Source of the DNA: Vibrio tubiashii
GTDB taxonomy: Bacteria > Pseudomonadota > Gammaproteobacteria > Enterobacterales > Vibrionaceae
Direction: 5' to 3'
Length of the DNA stretch: 64,000 bases
Assembly (NCBI RefSeq): GCF_028551255.1
Contig: NZ_CP117030.1
Location: forward strand, 620,001 to 684,000
In this document: positions 37,315 to 47,379 of the stretch, piece by piece
Layout: each line of letters opens with the position of its first letter
Numbering within the stretch: the stretch's first letter is position 1
Program-made: the position numbers and the translations under genes
The notes under the pieces: model-generated
Database searches by the model: none
What the model was told of the DNA's origin: nothing
What the model saw: the letters and a program-made list of their open reading frames with translations, nothing else

Positions 37315-37338
37315 CTTGCGCGAATACGGAGATTCAAA

Positions 37339-39039
37339 ATGAAGCAAGATTACGATTATATCATCGTAGGAGCAGGCTCAGCGGGTTGTGTGTTGGCTGA
37401 CAGACTGAGTGAGAGCGGTGAGCACAGAGTATTGCTGCTTGAAGCGGGTGGGACCGACAAGAGTATCTTTATCCAGATGCCTACTGCCTTGTCCTATCCA
37501 ATGAATACAGAGAAATACGCTTGGCAGTTTGAAACGCAGCAAGAATCTGGTTTGGATGGCCGTAAGCTACATTGCCCGCGAGGCAAAGTGTTAGGTGGGA
37601 GCTCGTCAATTAATGGAATGGTCTATGTCCGTGGCCATGCATGTGACTTTGATGAATGGGAGCAGAATGGCGCTAAGGGCTGGAACTACCAGTCATGTTT
37701 ACCTTATTTCAAGCGTGCAGAGTCATGGACAGGCGGTGGTGATGAGTATCGCGGTAACGAAGGGCCTCTAGGGACTTGTGCTGGTAATGACATGCAGCTT
37801 AATCCTCTTTATCATGCATTTATTGATGCAGGTAAAGATGCTGGTTACCCGGTAACGCAGGACTACAATGGCTACCAGCAAGAAGGTTTTGGTGCCATGC
37901 ACATGACGGTGGATAAAGGGGTACGTGCATCCACGTCTAACGCTTACCTAAGGCGCGCACTAAAGCGAACAAACCTTACGTTAGTTAAGGGTGTTGTCGT
38001 TCGCAAAGTGATTATTCAACAAGGTAAAGCAATTGGCGTTGAATTTGAAAAGTCTGAAAAGATTATTCAGACGCTGGCACAAAAGGAAGTGATCTCAAGT
38101 GCGGGTTCTATCGGTTCTCCTCAGCTTCTGCAATTGTCTGGCATCGGCCCTAAATCGGTGTTGGATAAGGCGGGTGTACAAGTCGAACTTGATTTACCCG
38201 GGGTTGGGCAAAACCTTCAAGACCATTTAGAAGTTTACTTCCAGTATCACTGTAATCAACCTATCACGCTTAATAGTAAATTAGGCTTAATGAGCAAAGC
38301 GAAAATTGGAACGGAATGGATCCTGACACGTAAAGGATTGGGAGCGACAAACCATTTTGAATCCTGCGCATTCATTCGCTCGCGCAAAGGTCTTAAATGG
38401 CCGAATATCCAGTACCATTTTTTACCTGCAGCAATGCGTTACGATGGCCAAGCGGCGTTTGATGGACATGGATTCCAAGTTCATGTCGGGCCAAACAAGC
38501 CCGAAAGTCGCGGCTCAGTCGAAATCATTTCTTCAAACCCAAGTGATAAACCCCGCATTGAGTTTAACTACATCTCGACGCAACAAGATCGTCAAGATTG
38601 GCGGGATTGTATTCGTTTGACGAGAGAGATCCTGCAGCAACCTGCAATGGATGCTTACCGTGGTGATGAGATTCAGCCGGGACTCAAGGTTACGAGCGAT
38701 GAGGCGATTGATGAATGGGTTAAGCAAAATGTCGAGAGCGCTTACCACCCTTCGTGTAGCTGTAAAATGGGCGCTGATGATGACCCGCTAGCCGTACTCG
38801 ATGAAGAGTGTCGAGTCCGTGGTATTGAAGGTTTACGAGTGGTTGATTCATCAATATTCCCAACCATCCCTAATGGCAATTTGAACGCTCCGACCATCAT
38901 GGTTGCTGAGCGTGCAGCAGACATGATCTTAGCCAAACCGCTACTTGAATCAGCCAACTTGCCTGTGTGGTTAGCCCCAGAGTGGGAGCACAAACAGAGA
39001 ATTAATAAACCTAAAAGAGCTGTGGAATCAGCTCAATAA
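37339..39039 (+). CDS. betA: Choline dehydrogenase
   Basis: This FAD-dependent GMC-family oxidoreductase (566 aa) oxidises choline to betaine aldehyde, usually at the membrane. The N-terminal dinucleotide-binding motif [16 protein letters not shown], the GMC signature [19 protein letters not shown] and the C-terminal catalytic region (His in [12 protein letters not shown], then [10 protein letters not shown]) are all intact. The length is normal. It lies between betB and the transporter genes of the same operon. Confidence 0.95.
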   Translation: MKQDYDYIIVGAGSAGCVLADRLSESGEHRVLLLEAGGTDKSIFIQMPTALSYPMNTEKYAWQFETQQESGLDGRKLHCPRGKVLGGSSSINGMVYVRGHACDFDEWEQNGAKGWNYQSCLPYFKRAESWTGGGDEYRGNEGPLGTCAGNDMQLNPLYHAFIDAGKDAGYPVTQDYNGYQQEGFGAMHMTVDKGVRASTSNAYLRRALKRTNLTLVKGVVVRKVIIQQGKAIGVEFEKSEKIIQTLAQKEVISSAGSIGSPQLLQLSGIGPKSVLDKAGVQVELDLPGVGQNLQDHLEVYFQYHCNQPITLNSKLGLMSKAKIGTEWILTRKGLGATNHFESCAFIRSRKGLKWPNIQYHFLPAAMRYDGQAAFDGHGFQVHVGPNKPESRGSVEIISSNPSDKPRIEFNYISTQQDRQDWRDCIRLTREILQQPAMDAYRGDEIQPGLKVTSDEAIDEWVKQNVESAYHPSCSCKMGADDDPLAVLDEECRVRGIEGLRVVDSSIFPTIPNGNLNAPTIMVAERAADMILAKPLLESANLPVWLAPEWEHKQRINKPKRAVESAQ

Positions 39040-39067
39040 AGTCAGTAATCATTACAAGGAACACATT

Positions 39068-40006
39068 ATGTCTATGATGACAAAAACATTTACCTCCCTA
39101 GCGTTGAGTGCGCTTGCCGCCAACGCGTATGCCAATCAATGCGAAACTGTGCGTTTTGCCGATGTTGGTTGGACGGACATTACTGCAACGACAGCAGTGA
39201 CGTCTGAACTACTGAAAGGTATGGGCTATAAAACGAAAACCGATTTGCTGTCTGTGCCAGTGACATACTCGTCAATGGCGAACGGTGATATCGATATCTT
39301 CCTTGGCAACTGGATGCCAACAATGTAGGGAGATATCGCTAAATACCGTGAGGCAGGTAGTGTTGAAACGGTTCGCGCCAATCTTGAAGGTGCGAAATAC
39401 ACCTTGGCAGTACCTAAGTATGTTTACGACGCAGGGGTGAAAAGCTTTGCTGATCTCGCAACACATGCCGATAAGTTTAGAGACAAAATCTACGGGATAG
39501 AGCCAGGTAATGACGGTAACCGACTGATTCAGTCAATGATTGATAGCGATGCCTTTGGCCTTAAAGACTTTAGTCTTGTTGAGTCGAGTGAAGCGGGAAT
39601 GGTTTCTCAGGTTGCACGCGCAGTGCGTCGAAATCAATGGATTGTGTATTTAGGTTGGGCGCCGCACCCAATGAATAGCAACATTGAGATGGCTTACCTT
39701 GATGGTGGCGACGATTTCTTTGGTCCGAACTATGGCGGGGCGAACGTCTACACCAACGTACGAGCTAACTACCTTTCTGAATGTAAAAACGTAGGTCAAA
39801 TGCTGAAAAACCTAACGTTTAGTTTGGAGATGGAGAACGAGTTGATGGAAGCGATTCTTAACCAAAACGTAAAACCTTCCAAGGCAGCGCAGCAGTGGTT
39901 GAAACAAAACCCACAGCAAGTTGAAGCATGGCTAGAAGGTGTTAAAACCCTGAGTGGCGATGACGCAGCAGCAGCCGTTAACAGCTATATCAAGTCAAAT
40001 GCATAA
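39068..40006 (+). pseudogene. proX: Choline/betaine-binding protein ProX, interrupted by an amber codon
   Basis: This is the periplasmic substrate-binding subunit of a choline/glycine-betaine ABC importer. A signal peptide ends at ANAYANQ. The reading frame is broken by TAG at 39326-39328, in WMPTM-stop-GDIAKYR. Reading through gives a normal 312-aa OpuAC-type protein in the same frame. The family has Glu at this place, so a single G-to-T change (GAG to TAG) explains it. If real, the product is an 86-aa fragment and the importer would lack its binding protein, unless the codon is suppressed. The downstream part keeps normal coding character. Confidence 0.87.
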
Positions 40007-40061
40007 TAAAAAATGGTGAGGGAGCAGGGCTGTTGCCTCACCAAATAATAAAGGTTATATC

Positions 40062-40904
40062 GTGAATTTTATTACAAACAACAAAATCCCTGTGGGTGAG
40101 TGGATGGAAACCGGCGTAGATTGGCTGACGCTGAATGCGGCAGGGTTCTTCGACGCGATCTCTATCTTTCTTGAAACCGTTATTCTTTTTGTTGTCGATA
40201 TTTTTAAATGGATGCCGCCCGCGTTCCCGATTGTGTTAACGGCAGCCATAGCTTGGTACTTGCATCGTAGTATCCCATTAGTGCTGTTTGTTGTGGGTGC
40301 TCTGCTGACAATTCTTAATCTTGGCTATTGGCAAGAAATGCTGGAAACCTTTGTTCTTGTTTTTGCAGCGACAACGATTTCCGTATTAATTGGTGTTCCA
40401 ATCGGCATAATGGCAGCGCACCGCCCATGGTTATATACCTTGCTCCGTCCTGTGCTTGACTTGATGCAAACTGTACCGACGTTTGTCTACTTAATTCCCA
40501 CGCTAGTTTTGTTCGGTCTTGGCATTGTACCCGGGTTGATTTCAACAATAATCTTTGCCATCGCAGCGCCTATCCGTTTGACTTATCTCGGGATTACCAA
40601 AGTTCCAGAGGAGCTTATCGAAGCTGGGAAAGCCTTTGGTGCAAGTCGAATGAAACTTTTGTTTAAAGTCGAATTACCTGCTGCGATGCCGAGTATTATG
40701 GCGGGCGTAACTCAGTGCATTATGTTGTCACTCTCCATGGTGGTCATTGCTGCTTTAGTCGGTGCCGATGGTTTAGGTAAACCAGTGGTTCGAGCGCTGA
40801 ATACGGTCAACATTTCACAAGGATTTGAAGCTGGGTTAGCTATCGTACTCGTTGCGATCATTCTCGATCGTTTGTGCAAGACACCTAATCAAAAAGAGGC
40901 ATAG
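40062..40904 (+). CDS. proW: Choline/betaine ABC transporter permease
   Basis: This is the inner-membrane permease (280 aa) of the same importer as proX and proV. It starts at GTG 40062 with AAAGG upstream. A binding-protein-dependent permease domain is visible, with the EAA-like loop EELIEAGKAFGASRMKLLFKVELPAAMPS (family-typical around residues 185-213) that contacts the ATPase. Six to seven hydrophobic segments are visible. It ends two bases before proV. Confidence 0.92.
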   Translation: MNFITNNKIPVGEWMETGVDWLTLNAAGFFDAISIFLETVILFVVDIFKWMPPAFPIVLTAAIAWYLHRSIPLVLFVVGALLTILNLGYWQEMLETFVLVFAATTISVLIGVPIGIMAAHRPWLYTLLRPVLDLMQTVPTFVYLIPTLVLFGLGIVPGLISTIIFAIAAPIRLTYLGITKVPEELIEAGKAFGASRMKLLFKVELPAAMPSIMAGVTQCIMLSLSMVVIAALVGADGLGKPVVRALNTVNISQGFEAGLAIVLVAIILDRLCKTPNQKEA

Positions 40905-40906
40905 TC

Positions 40907-42091
40907 ATGGATGCAATCACAATTAAAAATTTGGATGTGGTGTTTGGTGATAAACAACAGCAGGCGTTAACCCTTCTAGACCAAGGTTTATCTCGCCAAG
41001 AAATCATTGATCAAACAGGACAAGTAGTTGGCGTTGACAACGTTTCCTTTTCAATTCAAGAAGGTGAAATTTGTGTGCTGATGGGCTTGTCAGGGTCGGG
41101 GAAATCGAGTTTATTACGTGCTGTGAATGGTTTGAATGAAATCAGCCGTGGCTCGCTGGAGATTAAAGATGGTCAGCAGGTCGTTGATTTAGCCAATTGC
41201 AGCGAAGAAACATTGCGTCATTTACGTACCCACCGTGTCTCCATGGTGTTTCAGAAATTTGCCCTAATGCCTTGGCTAACAGTGCTAGACAACGTTGCGT
41301 TTGGCTTAGAAATGCAAGGTATGAGTAAAAAAGAGCGACGAGAAAAAGCGCGCGCGCAGCTAGAAATGGTCGGACTAGCAGATTGGGAAAGCAAATATCC
41401 ACATGAGCTATCCGGAGGTATGCAGCAACGGGTAGGGTTAGCAAGAGCATTTGCAATGGACACCGATATTCTACTGATGGACGAACCTTTTTCGGCACTC
41501 GACCCGTTGATTCGTACTCAGCTACGAGACGAACTCATTCAACTGCAAAGTAAGCTGAACAAAACAATCTTATTTGTCAGTCACGATTTGGACGAGGCAC
41601 TTAAGATAGGAAACAACATTGCGATTATGGAATCAGGCAAGCTCATTCAGCATGGTAAGCCTGAACAAATCATTCTGGCACCGGAAACGGATTACGTTAA
41701 GGACTTTGTCGCTCATACCAATCCTCTTAACGTGCTCAAAGGACGCTCATTGATGCAGTCCCGTGAAGAGTTAGCAAGACGCAATGATCAGTGGGAGATT
41801 TGTTCATCAAACGAGCTTTGGGTTGAGCAACTTCCCCAAGGTTTGAGTTTGGTTGATTCGAACAAAACGCTGGTGGATTGGAATGACGATTCTCTCGAAA
41901 TAGCTGACATCAACAGCTCTATGGTGGTTCAGGCCAGCCCGGATATAGGAATGCGCGAGGCGATTGAGCTCAAACAGCGCAGCAATCAGCCTATTTTGTT
42001 GGTCGAGGAAGATGAACTTGTCGGAGTCCTCACGGACAATGAACTTTATGATGCCTTGCTGGGTAACTTTAAAACTAAGCAGGTTGCTTAA
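40907..42091 (+). CDS. proV: Choline/betaine ABC transporter ATPase
   Basis: This is the ATP-binding subunit (394 aa) of the ProXWV-type importer. Walker A GLSGSGKSS, signature LSGGMQQRVG, Walker B LLMDEPFSALD and the switch His (FVSHDLDEAL) are present. A C-terminal extension of about 120 residues resembles the CBS-type regulatory domain of ProV (VVQASPDIGMREAIEL, LLVEEDELVGVLTDNEL). It is the last gene of the bet operon and is followed by a hairpin. Confidence 0.93.
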   Translation: MDAITIKNLDVVFGDKQQQALTLLDQGLSRQEIIDQTGQVVGVDNVSFSIQEGEICVLMGLSGSGKSSLLRAVNGLNEISRGSLEIKDGQQVVDLANCSEETLRHLRTHRVSMVFQKFALMPWLTVLDNVAFGLEMQGMSKKERREKARAQLEMVGLADWESKYPHELSGGMQQRVGLARAFAMDTDILLMDEPFSALDPLIRTQLRDELIQLQSKLNKTILFVSHDLDEALKIGNNIAIMESGKLIQHGKPEQIILAPETDYVKDFVAHTNPLNVLKGRSLMQSREELARRNDQWEICSSNELWVEQLPQGLSLVDSNKTLVDWNDDSLEIADINSSMVVQASPDIGMREAIELKQRSNQPILLVEEDELVGVLTDNELYDALLGNFKTKQVA

Positions 42092-42097
42092 CCAGAA

Positions 42098-42126
42098 TGC
42101 CCAGCCTGTTAGGTTGGGCAATTTTT
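42098..42126 (+). terminator. Terminator of the bet-pro operon
   Basis: TGCCCAGCCT / AGGTTGGGCA stem (one G-T pair) with a short loop, followed by ATTTTT. Confidence 0.75.
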
Positions 42127-42215
42127 CATTAACAAATCTTAATCTACACTCAACTCTGCCTTAATCTCACTCTTAGTACTCTTTGGGAATAACGAAAACC
42201 AAAGGGGACAAAAAG

Positions 42216-43667
42216 GTGAATATACTAGGATATCTACAAAAAGTCGGTAAGGCGCTGATGGTGCCTATCGCAGTTCTGCCAGCGGGTGGTTTAATGCTCG
42301 GATTTGGCTATGCGCTTGACCCGACATGGGGTTCGGGTGGAAGCGCGTTGGCGAGCTTTCTTATTTACGCAGGTAAAGCGATCATGGATAACCAAGCCTG
42401 GTTGTTTGCTGTTGGTGTCGCATTTGGCATGGCAAAAGACAATAACGGTGCAGCGGCACTGGCAGGTTTGATAGGTTTGTTCATTGTGCAAACTCTGGTC
42501 TCAGATCCTGCTGTCATTTCCATGCTAACCGGAACGCCTGTTGCGGATATGAGCAAGGAATCTGTCATTGCGTATGGGGCTGTCGTCAACGCCTTTACGG
42601 GAATTCTAACAGGTATTATTGCAGGAGAGCTCTACAACCGCTTCCATAATATTCAACTGCCGTCGGTATTGGCATTCTTTGGTGGACGCCGCTTTGTGCC
42701 GATTATTACCTCGGCAGTAATGTGTGTTGTGGCTTACATTCTGATTGTAGTTTGGCCTGTGGTCTATGTTGCACTGGTTAACTTTGGTAAGAGCTTTATT
42801 GACCTCGGTCCGGTTGGCGCTGGCCTGTATGGTTTCTTTAACCGTCTGTTGATTCCACTTGGCCTTCACCATGCTCTGAACCAAGTATTCTGGGCTGACC
42901 TTGCCGGTATAAACGATATCTTCAACTTTTGGAACAACACTGGTGAGCTTGGTATTACAGGTCGTTATATGGCTGGCTTCTTCCCTGTCATGGGCTATGG
43001 TCTGCCGGCAGCTGGCCTAGCAATTTACCACTGTGCTAAGCCAGAGAACAAAGCTAAAGTTGGCTCAATTATGTTGGCGGCAGGTACGACTGCAATTGTA
43101 ACTGGTGTGACTGAGCCGCTTGAGTTCGCGTTTATGTTTGTTGCGCCAGTACTGTTTGTGATTCATGCCGCATTGACTGCAGCTTCAATGACGATTGCAG
43201 CTACCTTCCAGTGGACAGCAGGCTTTACATTCAGTGGTGGTCTGATCGACTTTTTGCTATCTATGAACCTGCCACTGGCGAACAAACCATACATGCTCGT
43301 GGTTCAAGGGCTCTGTTTTGCAGCTTTGTACTATGTAGTGTTCCGATTTGCCATCACGAAATTTGACCTTAAAACACCGGGTCGTGAAGATGAGTCAGAA
43401 GTCAGTGCAGTTGCAGCGTCGACGGACAAAGCAAAACTGGCTGCTCAGTACACTGAAGCTTTAGGTGGTAAATCTAACTTAGAGAGTATTGATGCCTGTA
43501 TCACTCGCCTTCGCTTGGCAGTGCATGACATGAGTAAAGTTGATGAAGCTGCGCTGAAAGAGTTGGGCGCAATGGGAGTAGTAAAACTGAACGAGCATAA
43601 TGTTCAGGTCATACTGGGCCCTGAAGCTGAGTTAGTGGCTGGAGAGATGAAAGCTCTACCTGCCTAG
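42216..43667 (+). CDS. nagE: PTS sugar permease IIBC, N-acetylglucosamine/glucose type
   Basis: This membrane permease (483 aa) imports and phosphorylates an amino sugar or glucose through the phosphotransferase system. The start is GTG 42216, with AAAGGGGA seven bases upstream; an in-frame TTG 42183 is less likely. The IIC domain shows FGGRRFVPI, NRLLIPLGLHHALN and TEPLEFAFMF. The IIB domain has phospho-Cys428 in IDACITRLRL. The order of segments and the linker FDLKTPGRED resemble E. coli NagE more than PtsG. It has no IIA domain, so it must rely on a separate IIA-Glc. Specificity (GlcNAc or glucose) is inferred. Confidence 0.82.
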   Translation: MNILGYLQKVGKALMVPIAVLPAGGLMLGFGYALDPTWGSGGSALASFLIYAGKAIMDNQAWLFAVGVAFGMAKDNNGAAALAGLIGLFIVQTLVSDPAVISMLTGTPVADMSKESVIAYGAVVNAFTGILTGIIAGELYNRFHNIQLPSVLAFFGGRRFVPIITSAVMCVVAYILIVVWPVVYVALVNFGKSFIDLGPVGAGLYGFFNRLLIPLGLHHALNQVFWADLAGINDIFNFWNNTGELGITGRYMAGFFPVMGYGLPAAGLAIYHCAKPENKAKVGSIMLAAGTTAIVTGVTEPLEFAFMFVAPVLFVIHAALTAASMTIAATFQWTAGFTFSGGLIDFLLSMNLPLANKPYMLVVQGLCFAALYYVVFRFAITKFDLKTPGREDESEVSAVAASTDKAKLAAQYTEALGGKSNLESIDACITRLRLAVHDMSKVDEAALKELGAMGVVKLNEHNVQVILGPEAELVAGEMKALPA

Positions 43668-43700
43668 TCAGTGAGGTTAAGCTCTCAAAACCCATGGTAG

Positions 43701-43730
43701 AAAGGCAGCTTGATTCAAAGCTGCCTTTTT
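43701..43730 (+). terminator. Terminator after the PTS gene
   Basis: AAAGGCAGCTT / AAGCTGCCTTT stem with T residues following; it lies between converging genes and can act on both strands. Confidence 0.85.
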
Positions 43731-43735
43731 CTATG

Positions 43736-45025
43736 CTAGTGAGTGAAATAGAGCCTCACTCTTAACCCTGGTTTGTTATCGCGCAGTATTAAGCGTGCGT
43801 TGTGCTTGCTAAGTACCGCATCAACAAGAGAAAGTCCTAGCCCATTACCTTGTTCGGTTCTGCTTTTGTCCGCCCGATACATAGGGCGACACACGTAGAG
43901 TTTATCTTGATCTGAAATACCGATCCCTGAATCGGCAACCATAACGCCAAAGTGATCGACAATAACTTCAACCTTGCCATCTGTTGGCGTGTATTTCACC
44001 GCGTTTTCAATCACATTAAAAACTGCGCGAAAAAGTAACGAACGATCGCCTAAAATGGTGCAGCTTTGGTCTTGTCGATAGGTAATACTTTGACGCTTTT
44101 GCTCAGCGAGAGGCGTAATGAACTCGATAGCATCGCTGACGATACTGCCGAGCTCAACTTTCTCTGTTGCGAGACTGATTTGTCCGCTATTGATTTTGGC
44201 AATTTCGAGCATACTGTTAAAAAGCGATAAGATTAGTTCAAGTTCATCATGACAGGCTGAAAATTCCTCTTGTTGAGACTCTGAAAGATCTTTACTCGAT
44301 AGAACCTCTTCCAGACGCAGTTTTAATCTAGCCATTGGTGTACGCATGTCATGCGCAAGACCAACAGTTAAAGACTTTAACGTCGTTTCATTTTTTGCCA
44401 TTTGTTCAATCATATAGTTAAGATGAATCGCTAAGATATCGAATTCATCATCTTTTTCTGAGACGGAAAGTTTAACCTCTCGCTCACCACACAATACGCG
44501 GTTCATAGCGCGATTCACTTTCTCTAACCGTTTTAAGATCAGCAATGAAAAGAATAGGGCGGTGCTAAGCATCACCGCGACAGGCATAATGATGCCAGAA
44601 AATACAATTGGCGCGAGAGACTCTCGGTGGGCTTCAACGACACTTGGGTTAACCCCGATTTCTAATCGAAAATCATCACCAAGCAAGATGTTAGTCTTCT
44701 CACTAGGTAAGGCGGCAATGGGATAGTATTGGGTGTTTAATATCGGCTCCATCGGCTCGACAAGTCGATAGTAAAAAGGCGTCTGAGAGGCTTGCTTAGC
44801 TTCTAAAAGGCTTTCAACGTTTGATTTACCTTGAGTGGCGGCAAAACTGAACTCCTGAATTTCATCGTTGAGTTGCTTGGTTAACTGTTGGCGGTGAAAG
44901 GCGTCTGAATCGACATAAAGCTGCCGTATAACTACAGTGTTTGCGGCGGCAACGAGCACAAATAAGCCCATTAAGGTTTTAAAGACGGAAGAGCGGGTGA
45001 GGGTGTAGTTATCGACGAAGGACAT
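43736..45025 (-). CDS. Sensor histidine kinase
   Basis: This is a two-component sensor (429 aa). Membrane segments lie at about 16-33 and 137-163 with a ~100-residue periplasmic part between them. A HAMP-like linker, HisKA with His225 in GLAHDMRTPMARL, and an HATPase domain (NVIENAVKY, ADSGIGI, QGNGLGLSLV) follow. It overlaps the response regulator gene upstream by 17 bases, so they are co-translated. The signal is unknown. It is adjacent to a PTS gene, but nothing shows that they are linked. Confidence 0.9.
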   Translation of the reverse strand: MSFVDNYTLTRSSVFKTLMGLFVLVAAANTVVIRQLYVDSDAFHRQQLTKQLNDEIQEFSFAATQGKSNVESLLEAKQASQTPFYYRLVEPMEPILNTQYYPIAALPSEKTNILLGDDFRLEIGVNPSVVEAHRESLAPIVFSGIIMPVAVMLSTALFFSLLILKRLEKVNRAMNRVLCGEREVKLSVSEKDDEFDILAIHLNYMIEQMAKNETTLKSLTVGLAHDMRTPMARLKLRLEEVLSSKDLSESQQEEFSACHDELELILSLFNSMLEIAKINSGQISLATEKVELGSIVSDAIEFITPLAEQKRQSITYRQDQSCTILGDRSLLFRAVFNVIENAVKYTPTDGKVEVIVDHFGVMVADSGIGISDQDKLYVCRPMYRADKSRTEQGNGLGLSLVDAVLSKHNARLILRDNKPGLRVRLYFTH

Positions 45026-45683
45026 AACCTGCCCCTCTTACGGTATGAAGTAACCCAGTACAACCTGCCTCTTCGAGCTTACGTCTTAGATTGGCTACGT
45101 GGACATCGATAACGTTGGTCTTAGGATCAAAATGATAGCTCCAGATACTTTCAAACAAACGCATACGTGACACAACTTGTTCGTGGTGTTCAATAAAATG
45201 TTGAATGAGCTGGAACTCTTTAGGTTGAAGGAGCAGCTCTTGATTGTTGCAGGTAAATTTGTGTGCTTTCAGGTCGATTTTTAAGCAGTCGTAACTAAGA
45301 GTATGAGAAGGAGTTGATGCGCGATGTGCTCGATTGATGATGATATCGACCCGGGCGATAAGTTCAGCGAGTGCGAACGGCTTAATAAGATAGTCATCAC
45401 TGCCTGCTTGCAGCCCATCAACGCGATCTTCGATGCTGTCCATCGCACTCAGAATCAGAACGGGAATGTTGTTATCGGTTGCTCTAATCGCCGACAGTAC
45501 TTTCATTCCATCTAGGTAGGGTAGCATTCGGTCAAGAATGATCAGTTGATAGTCGCTACTTAGCGCCATCATCAAACCTTTTTTTCCATCCTCTGCCTGA
45601 TCAACCGCATAACCATGCTCTTGCAATCCTTTGGATACAAATTCTCGAGTGGTTTGGTCGTCTTCAATGATTAATATTTTCAC
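45009..45683 (-). CDS. OmpR/PhoB-family response regulator
   Basis: This is the DNA-binding partner of the adjacent sensor kinase (224 aa). The receiver domain has Asp8-Asp9 (IEDDQ), phospho-Asp51 in LDRMLPYLDG and Lys101 in YLIKPF. A winged-helix output domain (~125-224) ends in VRGAGYVLRR. I choose GTG 45683 as the start because GAGGG precedes it by a few bases; an ATG six codons earlier also reads in frame. It is the first gene of the two-gene operon. Confidence 0.92.
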   Translation of the reverse strand: MKILIIEDDQTTREFVSKGLQEHGYAVDQAEDGKKGLMMALSSDYQLIILDRMLPYLDGMKVLSAIRATDNNIPVLILSAMDSIEDRVDGLQAGSDDYLIKPFALAELIARVDIIINRAHRASTPSHTLSYDCLKIDLKAHKFTCNNQELLLQPKEFQLIQHFIEHHEQVVSRMRLFESIWSYHFDPKTNVIDVHVANLRRKLEEAGCTGLLHTVRGAGYVLRR

Positions 45684-45905
45684 AATAACCCTCTTTTCCA
45701 TAGCTAGGGGTTATCATAACGAATAAGGTTCTGATTTTAAGAAGAAAAAATAAGGCTCGCGTGACTAATGCGAGCCATATCGGTTTAGGGGGTAAACCGA
45801 AAAACGTTTTAGATTAAGGATTTACAGATTAACTCAGCACTTATTTAGTGAGCCTTAACGAAACATTAAGATTTGTTAATCTGGTCATTCCAACTAAACG
45901 TTTGA

Positions 45906-46334
45906 TTATCCGCGCATCATTGCGCATGCGTATGCTGTGGTAAATGCTTGCTCTTGATACTGTTTTAAACCGGTATCTTTAAATTGAATGCCCAGCGGGT
46001 TGCGTTTAAGGCTCTCTTTGATAGCCGTTGGCGCCACAACTTCTACTTTTAAATCGTCGATAAGCTGAATGGCAGCTTCTAATTTAAAACCTACCGCGCC
46101 GCCTGCGAACTTGCCTTTTGTTTGACGCTGGCGAATGACGACTTTTTCGATTTTGTAGTCTTCTATCAACTTGGCAAAAGAGAATTGGAATTTCTTCATC
46201 TCTTGTGTGTCGTTGGCATTACCAATGCTTAGTTTTGCTACGCGGCAGTCTGGTAAGTGAACGACCCCATTCTCATGCGAAAGAAGACAGATTACCGCAT
46301 CGTTACCTTTTAGCTCTACACCACAAATTTTCAT
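45906..46334 (-). CDS. DUF3010 family protein
   Basis: This is a 142-aa cytoplasmic protein of the DUF3010 family, found in gamma-proteobacteria and of unknown function. It begins MKICGVELKGNDAVICLL and contains a conserved IRQRQTKGKFAGGAVGFKLEA-like centre. The fold looks like an RNase H/RuvC-type nucleoside-handling core (beta strands at the start, then a conserved Lys/Gly segment), which is only an impression. It is monocistronic; a small hairpin (45781-45799) lies downstream but has no T tail. Confidence 0.75.
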   Translation of the reverse strand: MKICGVELKGNDAVICLLSHENGVVHLPDCRVAKLSIGNANDTQEMKKFQFSFAKLIEDYKIEKVVIRQRQTKGKFAGGAVGFKLEAAIQLIDDLKVEVVAPTAIKESLKRNPLGIQFKDTGLKQYQEQAFTTAYACAMMRG

Positions 46335-46485
46335 GTTTTCACCTAGTTGTTTGTTAGCGGCGTCATTATATCGACCATTTGTGACTTATCGAGCTTTTTA
46401 TACAGTGATTGTTGGGAATAGGGTGAGAAAAGACAAAGGAGTTCAGTAAAAGTAGAACTCCATATATATAGTTTGAAGCAGGGTG

Positions 46486-46869
46486 TTATGGGCAGATCTT
46501 ACCGAGGGTAGGTTGTTGAGTGATCGAGTACTCATCGTCAAGAGATTGGTAAACAATCGCGTTCCAAACCTCACCATTTTCAAGCTCAAATTCCACAGCG
46601 TAGTTCATTCCAGCAACAACTTGAGTGCGCACATCAGTGATCTGCTTTAACGGAGACTGAGAAGCGATTTGGTTGAGGACAAGGTCAACGGCTTTCTCGG
46701 CTTCAGGTGTCACTTCACCCGGAGGGTAGAAGCCTCCTGGCATCGCTTCGCTGTTACACATAGGGTCGTGTGGCATAGTTGAAATGTACTCTTGGTTTGT
46801 TGAAGTCGCTTGGTTACAACCCGCTAGTATAGCGACAGAGACGACTGACAGTAGGATAACTTTTTTCAT
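46486..46869 (-). CDS. Cystatin-like lipoprotein
   Basis: This is a 127-aa protein with a lipoprotein signal ending at LAGC (Cys18). The mature part matches the cystatin pattern of cysteine-protease inhibitors: a conserved MPGG near residue 43, a helix with TPEAEKAVDLVLNQI, and the hairpin motif QVVAG (83-87) followed by MNYAVEFELENGE. Cystatin-like proteins exist in bacteria, but few have been tested. A protease-inhibitor role at the cell surface is inference. It is monocistronic, 165 bp from another small secreted protein gene. Confidence 0.8.
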   Translation of the reverse strand: MKKVILLSVVSVAILAGCNQATSTNQEYISTMPHDPMCNSEAMPGGFYPPGEVTPEAEKAVDLVLNQIASQSPLKQITDVRTQVVAGMNYAVEFELENGEVWNAIVYQSLDDEYSITQQPTLGKICP

Positions 46870-46984
46870 GCTTACTCCATGACTGAATCATTAATGAGTA
46901 TATTTTGATTCGTTAGTTCAATTTAACTCAAGATTTAAATGAAATTTAACTCATAAATGGTTGTGTTAAGTCAGGAAAATGCAA

Positions 46985-47011
46985 TAAAAAAGCCGCTTTA
47001 GATAAAGCGGC
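46985..47011 (-). terminator. Terminator of the DUF3316 gene
   Basis: On the minus strand, GCCGCTTTA / TAAAGCGGC with a three-base loop is followed by six T residues. Confidence 0.85.
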
Positions 47012-47034
47012 AAGGCAGGTGGAACGATAAACGG

Positions 47035-47379
47035 TTAGCTGTTGCCACTTTCACGGTATTTGTATTGATAATCTACATCGAGCACGGCTTTGTACTGAAT
47101 ATTACCTGGTGCGTTTGCAAATTCTTCAATCTGTACTGTCATGTCATTGAGTTTCACACTTGGGTAAACGACGTTACTCTGTGAAATATGCAGCTTGTTC
47201 TTAAGTTGCGCTGGGTTCATTGTTTTCATCTCATCCATGAGGTCAAACGCGGCATCATAGGCTTGTTGCTTAGTTGAGTATGCGTCAGTGGTAAAGCTTG
47301 TGTTTGATGACGTGGCATTGGTTGATGCAAATACAGACGCACTCATTACCAACGAAGCTAATAGAATCACTTTTTTCAT
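47035..47379 (-). CDS. DUF3316 family exported protein
   Basis: This is a 114-aa exported protein: signal peptide MKKVILLASLVMSASVFA, then a small alpha/beta domain of the DUF3316 family, known mainly from Vibrio. The conserved part includes YSTKQQAYDAAFDLMDEM and a C-terminal DVDYQYKYRE. Function is unknown. It is similar in size to the cystatin-like gene next door but not related to it by sequence. It has its own terminator. Confidence 0.75.
   Translation of the reverse strand: MKKVILLASLVMSASVFASTNATSSNTSFTTDAYSTKQQAYDAAFDLMDEMKTMNPAQLKNKLHISQSNVVYPSVKLNDMTVQIEEFANAPGNIQYKAVLDVDYQYKYRESGNS

Noticed and set aside
45781..45799. Hairpin with 7-bp arms and a five-G loop between the response regulator and DUF3010 genes.
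   Set aside because: It lacks a T run on the minus strand, where the DUF3010 gene would need it, so I do not call it a terminator.
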